A stretch of DNA of 64,000 nt from Conexibacter woesei DSM 14684 (GTDB lineage Bacteria > Actinomycetota > Thermoleophilia > Solirubrobacterales > Solirubrobacteraceae), in contig NC_013739.1 of NCBI RefSeq assembly GCF_000025265.1, positions 3,472,001-3,536,000 of the forward strand. Direction: 5' to 3'. A program made the translations under genes and the position numbers. Shown here piece after piece: positions 60,123 through 64,000 of the stretch; the first letter of the stretch is position 1, and each line of letters opens with the position of its first letter. Below the pieces are notes generated by a model. That model saw only the letters and a list, made by a program, of their open reading frames with translations. It ran no database searches and had not been told where the DNA came from.

Positions 60123-60800
60123 ATGAACGTCACCACGCGCCACACTCCCAGCTTCGCCGTCGCCCGCTGCACGCTCGCCCCCGGCGAGACGATGAGAGCC
60201 GAGTCGGGCGCGATGATGGCCACCTCCGGCGGCGTCGGCGTCGAGGCGAAGATGCAGGGCGGCCTGATGAAGGGCCTCAAGCGCAGCATGCTCGGCGGTG
60301 AGTCGCTGTTCGTCACGACGTTCACGGCACCGTCGGAGGGTGGCTGGGTCGACTGCGCCGCGAACCTGCCGGGCGACGTCGCGGTGCTGGAGATCGCCGA
60401 CGCGCTCAACATCTCGCGCGGCGCCTGGCTCTGCTCCTCCGCCGGCGTCGAGCTGGACACGAAGTGGGGCGGCTTCAAGAACCTGATGGGCGGCGAGGGC
60501 GGCTTCCTGATCCACGCGACCGGCTCCGGCCACGCCGTCGTCGCCTGTTACGGCGCGCTCGACACGGTCGAGCTGAGCGCCGGCGAGGCGCTCGTGATCG
60601 ACTCCGGCCACGTCGTCGCGTTCGACCCCTCCGTCCAGTTCACGACGCGGAAGGTGACGAAGGGCATGATGGCGACGCTCAAGAGCGGCGAGGGCCTGGT
60701 GATGGAGTTCACCGGCCCCGGCCGCGTCCTGACGCAGTCGCGCAACCCCGGCGCGCTGATCAGCTGGCTGACGACCGTGCTGCCGTTCAGCCGCGCCTGA
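60123..60800 (+). CDS. AIM24/TIGR00266 family protein
   Basis: A 225-residue beta-rich protein of the AIM24 (TIGR00266) family. GETMRAESGAMMATSGGVGVEAKMQGGLMKGLKRSMLGGESLF (in parts), then GDVAVLEIADAL, FLIHATGSGHAVVACYG and ALVIDSGHVVAFD are diagnostic. A double-stranded beta-helix, no signal or membrane span. Function unresolved. It converges on the FG-GAP gene with a 9-nt gap. Confidence 0.92.
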   Translation: MNVTTRHTPSFAVARCTLAPGETMRAESGAMMATSGGVGVEAKMQGGLMKGLKRSMLGGESLFVTTFTAPSEGGWVDCAANLPGDVAVLEIADALNISRGAWLCSSAGVELDTKWGGFKNLMGGEGGFLIHATGSGHAVVACYGALDTVELSAGEALVIDSGHVVAFDPSVQFTTRKVTKGMMATLKSGEGLVMEFTGPGRVLTQSRNPGALISWLTTVLPFSRA

Positions 60801-60809
60801 TCAGCCCGC

Positions 60810-63617
60810 TCAACGGCCGCGCTTGCGCGCGGCGGCCTTCCAGCCCGACACGTTGCCCGCGACGTCCGTGACGCGGACGTAGAGTCTCCCGCGCCCGCTC
60901 GGGACCCGCAGTTGCGCGCTCGCGGCCCGTCTGCCCTTGTGGTTGGCGGGCGCGAGCTGCTTTGTCGCGATCGGTCTGCCGCCTCTGCGCGTCGCCACCT
61001 CGACCCGTCGCAGGCCCGAGTTGTCGTCCTTGACCGAGACGCGCAGCGTCGCCTTCTTCGCGCGGCTTCTGCCGCGCCTCCGGGCGGAAGCGGTCGCCGG
61101 GCTGCCGGCAGCCGCCGCGAGCGCGGCGGAGACGACCTGCGGCGAACGCTGGTCGAGGATGATGTCGTCGGTGTACGTCTCGCGACCGGACTCGCCGCCG
61201 CGGAAGCGCAGGTAGACGATCTTCGGCAGCCGTTCCGGCCCTGAGGACGCGAGTCGCCACGGCACGCGTGCGACGAGGCCCAGCTCACGCGTGCTGCCAG
61301 CGGCGCCGAAGCCGCCGTCGTTGGAGATCAGGGCGGTGTCTGCGAGCCGCGGCCAGACGAGCGAGATCGTCACGTTCGGATCGTTCGTCGCGATCGCGCC
61401 GTCGTTGACCGAGACGCCCAGCTCGCCGGCCGGCGGGGCCGGCGACACGTGCAGCGACGCGCTCGTCTCGGCGACGCTGCCGCCCGCGTCGGTAACGCGC
61501 ACGGCGACGCGACGGTCGCCGATCGACGGATACGAGATCACCCGGCGCGGGTCCCTGCCAGCGTCGATCTCGTAGCGGCCGTCGCCGTCGAGGTCGAACT
61601 CGTAGCGGACGATCGGGCCGTTGGGGTCGCTGGAGCTGCTGGCGTCGAGTCCGACCGGCTCGCCGGTGTGGACCGCGCCCCGCGTCAGCGCCAGCCGTGC
61701 CGTCGGCGGGTCCACGACAGTCAGCTCGGCCGCGGCCGTACGCCGGACGTGCCCGTCGCGCGCCGTCGTCTCGACGTGCCAGCGGTGGGCGCCGTCGGCG
61801 ATCGGCGACGGCGCGGCCAACTCGCAGCGCTCACCGCAGCGCTCGGCCGCCAGTGTCGCGTACGCCGCACCGTCGAGCATGAGCGTGTACGCAGTGACGG
61901 GCTCGCTGTCGTCGGGCGCCGAGGCGCGCGACCATGCGAACAGCGGGCGCGACGCGGTCGTCGCCGCGGTCGCAGGCGCGAGCGTCGCGTACGACGGATC
62001 GTCGATCCGGATCGAGATCGTCCGCGAGGTGGTGCCGAGGCGGTCTCTGCCGGTGACCGTGTACGGCCTCGCCGCCGTCGCCTGCCGCGGCGTGCCTGCG
62101 ATCGTGCCGGAGGCCGGATCGAGCGTGAGACCGTCCGGAAGGGCTGGGGCAACCGAGTATGAGAGCGGCGACGCGCGCCGCTGCTCCATCGGCGCGACCG
62201 GAGCGATCGCGCCGCCCGCGGCGTAGGCGAGCGGTCCCGCCAGCTCGAACGACGGCGCGGGGGGCGTGAACAGGCGGACCGAGCCCGCCCCGGCACGACC
62301 GAGCGGACTGTCGAGGAAGTACGCGGCGAAGAGCCGTGGCCCGGCTCCGAAGTCACTCGTCGTGCCGACACCGGCGGTCCGTCCACCGAGCAGGATGCCG
62401 GCGTCGAGCAGGTTGCCGGCGTCCACGGGCGCAGAGCTCGCCTTGCCGAAGATGATCATGCCGCCGGATCCGAACGAGGAGCTGTCCGCGAGGTCGTCGA
62501 GCCCATCGCGGTCGACGTCACCGACACCCTTCAGCACTCCGTCGACGCGATCGATGCGAAAGCCCGCCGAGCCGAGCGCCGCGAACGACAGAGGGCTGGT
62601 AGCGGCGCGGCCGAACACGACGAAGGCGCGGCCGTTGTTGTAGTCGCTGACGGCGATGTCGGCCCTGCCGTCGCCGTTGACGTCCCCGGCACGTCCGACC
62701 CCGGCGAGGTCGGTGCCCGTGAGGGAGAACCCGCCGCCGCCGAGTGCGTCGAGGTCGACGGGGTCGAGGTCTCTCTTGCCGAAGCTGACCCACGTGCGGC
62801 CGCTCGCGCACGAACCGCCGCCGCAGGCCCCGCTGAAGGCGAGGTCCTCGAGGCCGTCGCCGTTGACGTCGCCGACGCCGCTGACGGCGTCGATGCCGGG
62901 AACGGCAGGCGCTTCGATGCGGTAGCCGCCGGCTCCGATCGCGCCGAGGTCGACCGGCGTCGTGGTCGCCTTGCCGAACAGGAGCGTCGCGCGATCGGGG
63001 TTCGACTCGTGCACCAGCAGCTCGTCGCGCTCGTCGCCGTCGAGGTCGCGGACCGAGCTGGCGCTGCCCGCGAACGCCTGGGCGCCCCGCCCGTATACCT
63101 CGTAGCCTCGCTCGCCGAGGACGTCGAGATCGACGGTCGTCGTGGCGTCCGCGCCGTCCGCGCCGAAGACCACGAACACGCGTCCCGCCCGCGTCCGGGA
63201 CGGGGTCGAGGCGAACGCGGCGGAGACCAGAACGTCGTCGAGTCTGTCGCCGTTGACGTCTCCGCCTGGCACCGCCGAGAACGACCACGCCGCGTCGTCG
63301 GGCCCGTCGATCGCGAATCCACGGGTGCCGAGCGCGGCAAGATCGACCGGCGCGTCCGTGCCGTCGCCGAAGACCACGTATGCGCGCGCCGACATCGGTC
63401 GAGCCCCGTCGATGACCGAGTAGGAGAGCACGAGGTCCTCGCGCCCGTCGCCGTTGACGTCGCCTGCGGCGGTGGCCTGCCAGAGCCCGTCGCCGGCATG
63501 TTCGCCCGCAAGGAAGGCGGGGGACGTGGTGCCGGGAGCGATGCTCGGCTCGACGGCGAGCGCGGTCGCGCTGCAGCCCAACAGCAGCGCGACGGCGAGG
63601 GCGAGAGATTGGCGCAT
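60810..63617 (-). CDS. Large secreted FG-GAP/VCBS-repeat protein with Ig-like and PKD domains
   Basis: A 935-residue exported protein. The signal peptide ends near residue 21 (ATALAVEP). Residues 40-450 hold about seven FG-GAP beta-propeller repeats, each with a calcium-type loop such as GDVNGDGREDLVLS, GDVNGDRLDDVLVS and GDVNGDGLEDLAFS. A putative Ig domain (about 460-540, LPDGLTLDPASGTIAGTP), a fibronectin-like part and a PKD-like domain (about 660-740, LDASSSSDPNGPIVRYEFDLDGDG) follow. It ends in a basic Arg/Lys-rich domain. It probably binds surfaces or matrix and calcium. Start ATG 63617; the frame goes 17 codons further upstream without a signal. Confidence 0.88.
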   Translation of the reverse strand: MRQSLALAVALLLGCSATALAVEPSIAPGTTSPAFLAGEHAGDGLWQATAAGDVNGDGREDLVLSYSVIDGARPMSARAYVVFGDGTDAPVDLAALGTRGFAIDGPDDAAWSFSAVPGGDVNGDRLDDVLVSAAFASTPSRTRAGRVFVVFGADGADATTTVDLDVLGERGYEVYGRGAQAFAGSASSVRDLDGDERDELLVHESNPDRATLLFGKATTTPVDLGAIGAGGYRIEAPAVPGIDAVSGVGDVNGDGLEDLAFSGACGGGSCASGRTWVSFGKRDLDPVDLDALGGGGFSLTGTDLAGVGRAGDVNGDGRADIAVSDYNNGRAFVVFGRAATSPLSFAALGSAGFRIDRVDGVLKGVGDVDRDGLDDLADSSSFGSGGMIIFGKASSAPVDAGNLLDAGILLGGRTAGVGTTSDFGAGPRLFAAYFLDSPLGRAGAGSVRLFTPPAPSFELAGPLAYAAGGAIAPVAPMEQRRASPLSYSVAPALPDGLTLDPASGTIAGTPRQATAARPYTVTGRDRLGTTSRTISIRIDDPSYATLAPATAATTASRPLFAWSRASAPDDSEPVTAYTLMLDGAAYATLAAERCGERCELAAPSPIADGAHRWHVETTARDGHVRRTAAAELTVVDPPTARLALTRGAVHTGEPVGLDASSSSDPNGPIVRYEFDLDGDGRYEIDAGRDPRRVISYPSIGDRRVAVRVTDAGGSVAETSASLHVSPAPPAGELGVSVNDGAIATNDPNVTISLVWPRLADTALISNDGGFGAAGSTRELGLVARVPWRLASSGPERLPKIVYLRFRGGESGRETYTDDIILDQRSPQVVSAALAAAAGSPATASARRRGRSRAKKATLRVSVKDDNSGLRRVEVATRRGGRPIATKQLAPANHKGRRAASAQLRVPSGRGRLYVRVTDVAGNVSGWKAAARKRGR

Positions 63618-63638
63618 GGCCGCTAGGGTACTTTCGCG

Positions 63639-63664
63639 TCGTGCCGGCCGCGCCGCCGGCACGA
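63639..63664. terminator. Hairpin between the ABC-2 permease and FG-GAP genes
   Basis: A perfect 10-bp stem (63639-63648 with 63655-63664) and 6-nt loop lie 42 nt after the stop codon of the permease and 22 nt before the start codon of the FG-GAP gene, both leftward. It is likely to end the permease transcript; the FG-GAP promoter must then lie very close or overlap. Confidence 0.55.
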
Positions 63665-63705
63665 GCAACGGTGCGCGGCGACCCGTCCGGCCGCCGCGGC
63701 CCCGC

Positions 63706-64000
63706 TCAGCCCGCCTTGCGGTAGAGGCGCGTGGTGAGCGGCACGAAGACCGCCGTCAGCACCGCCGCCTCTGCCAGCACCAGGCCGACGTCGCCCGCGT
63801 CGCCGGCGTCGCCCATCAGACCGCGCACGGCGGTGACGAGGTGCGTGACCGGGTTGACGTCGACGAACGCCTCCAGCACGCTCGGCAGCGTCGAGGGCGC
63901 GACGAAGATGTTGCTGAGGAAGACGAGCGGGAAGAGCGCCATGAAGCCGGTGTTCATGACCGCGCTCGGGGAGCGCATCAACAGCCCGACGGTCATGAAG
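63706..64000 (-). CDS. ABC-2 type (DrrB-like) exporter permease, C-terminal part
   Basis: The visible last 98 or so codons of a membrane permease cut by the window edge. NTGFMALFPLVFLSNIFVAPSTLPSVLEAFVDVNPVTHLVTAVRGLM (in parts) is the characteristic end of daunorubicin/DrrB-type ABC-2 permeases, and one more hydrophobic span follows. It would export a lipid-like or drug molecule with an ATPase encoded off the right edge. Start is not visible. Confidence 0.9.
   Translation of the reverse strand, partial: FMTVGLLMRSPSAVMNTGFMALFPLVFLSNIFVAPSTLPSVLEAFVDVNPVTHLVTAVRGLMGDAGDAGDVGLVLAEAAVLTAVFVPLTTRLYRKAG

Overview
This 64 kb window is very GC-rich bacterial DNA (roughly 70-75% by eye), densely coding, with frequent GTG/TTG starts and overlapping stop/start codons. 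The gene set (MurT/GatD, DUF3159, DUF1707, ECF sigma factor with a YCII partner, several secreted proteins) and the style point to an actinomycetote. My best guess is a Solirubrobacterales-type organism such as Conexibacter; that is an inference, since there is no rRNA or phylogenetic marker here. The arginine codon AGA is unusually common for such GC-rich DNA, especially in exported proteins.

Layout. 0-2.7 kb: an OpuC-type osmoprotectant ABC transporter (ATPase plus two permeases). 2.8-6.2 kb: a large secreted M36 metalloprotease. 6.2-11.4 kb: a lipoprotein cyclophilin, then a tight run HAD - lipid kinase - murT - methyltransferase - gatD (peptidoglycan amidation). 11.7-14.0 kb: SRAP/YedK, a membrane protein and a 3D-domain wall enzyme. 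14.1-16.1 kb: a lower-GC 2 kb segment flanked by a perfect 20-bp direct repeat, one copy lying over the 3' end of a Fur-family gene. It carries an unknown gene and a divergent MbcA/ParS-like orphan antitoxin. 16.1-18.5 kb: fur, a DUF1707 protein and a zinc alcohol dehydrogenase. 18.6-20.5 kb: three tandem secreted four-cysteine paralogues. 20.5-23.0 kb: an acetamidase/MoaD-like/aldo-keto reductase operon. 23.2-29.8 kb: a secreted glycoside-hydrolase-like protein with C-terminal repeats, an SH3-like small protein, two MFS transporters (one fused to a MarR-like domain), an RlpA-like protein and a DUF427 protein. 29.9-31.8 kb: two longer four-cysteine relatives behind duplicated leaders. 31.8-36.6 kb: a saccharopine-dehydrogenase-like enzyme, a degenerate WS/DGAT-like acyltransferase, a 3-hydroxyisobutyrate-dehydrogenase-like enzyme and a glycosyltransferase. 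36.6-42.3 kb: three drug-efflux MFS genes with MarR and TetR regulators and visible operators. 42.4-64 kb: metabolic, wall and secreted genes (GDPD, SGNH hydrolase, ROK kinase, DUF3159, TetR/SDR/SugE, L,D-transpeptidase, MurB, oxidoreductases, subtilase, ECF42-like sigma factor, SpoIID, AIM24, FG-GAP protein) and the end of an ABC-2 permease.

Most unusual: (1) the five four-cysteine secreted proteins use the rare codons CTA and ATA at fixed, alignable positions of the mature protein but use no CTA in the signal peptide; a CTA-TAC pair is identical in all five. (2) The direct-repeat-bounded 2 kb segment looks like a small integrated element lacking an integrase. Themes across the window are cell-wall metabolism, export of Cys-rich or repeat proteins, and regulated multidrug efflux. 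I saw no tRNA, rRNA, CRISPR array or transposase.
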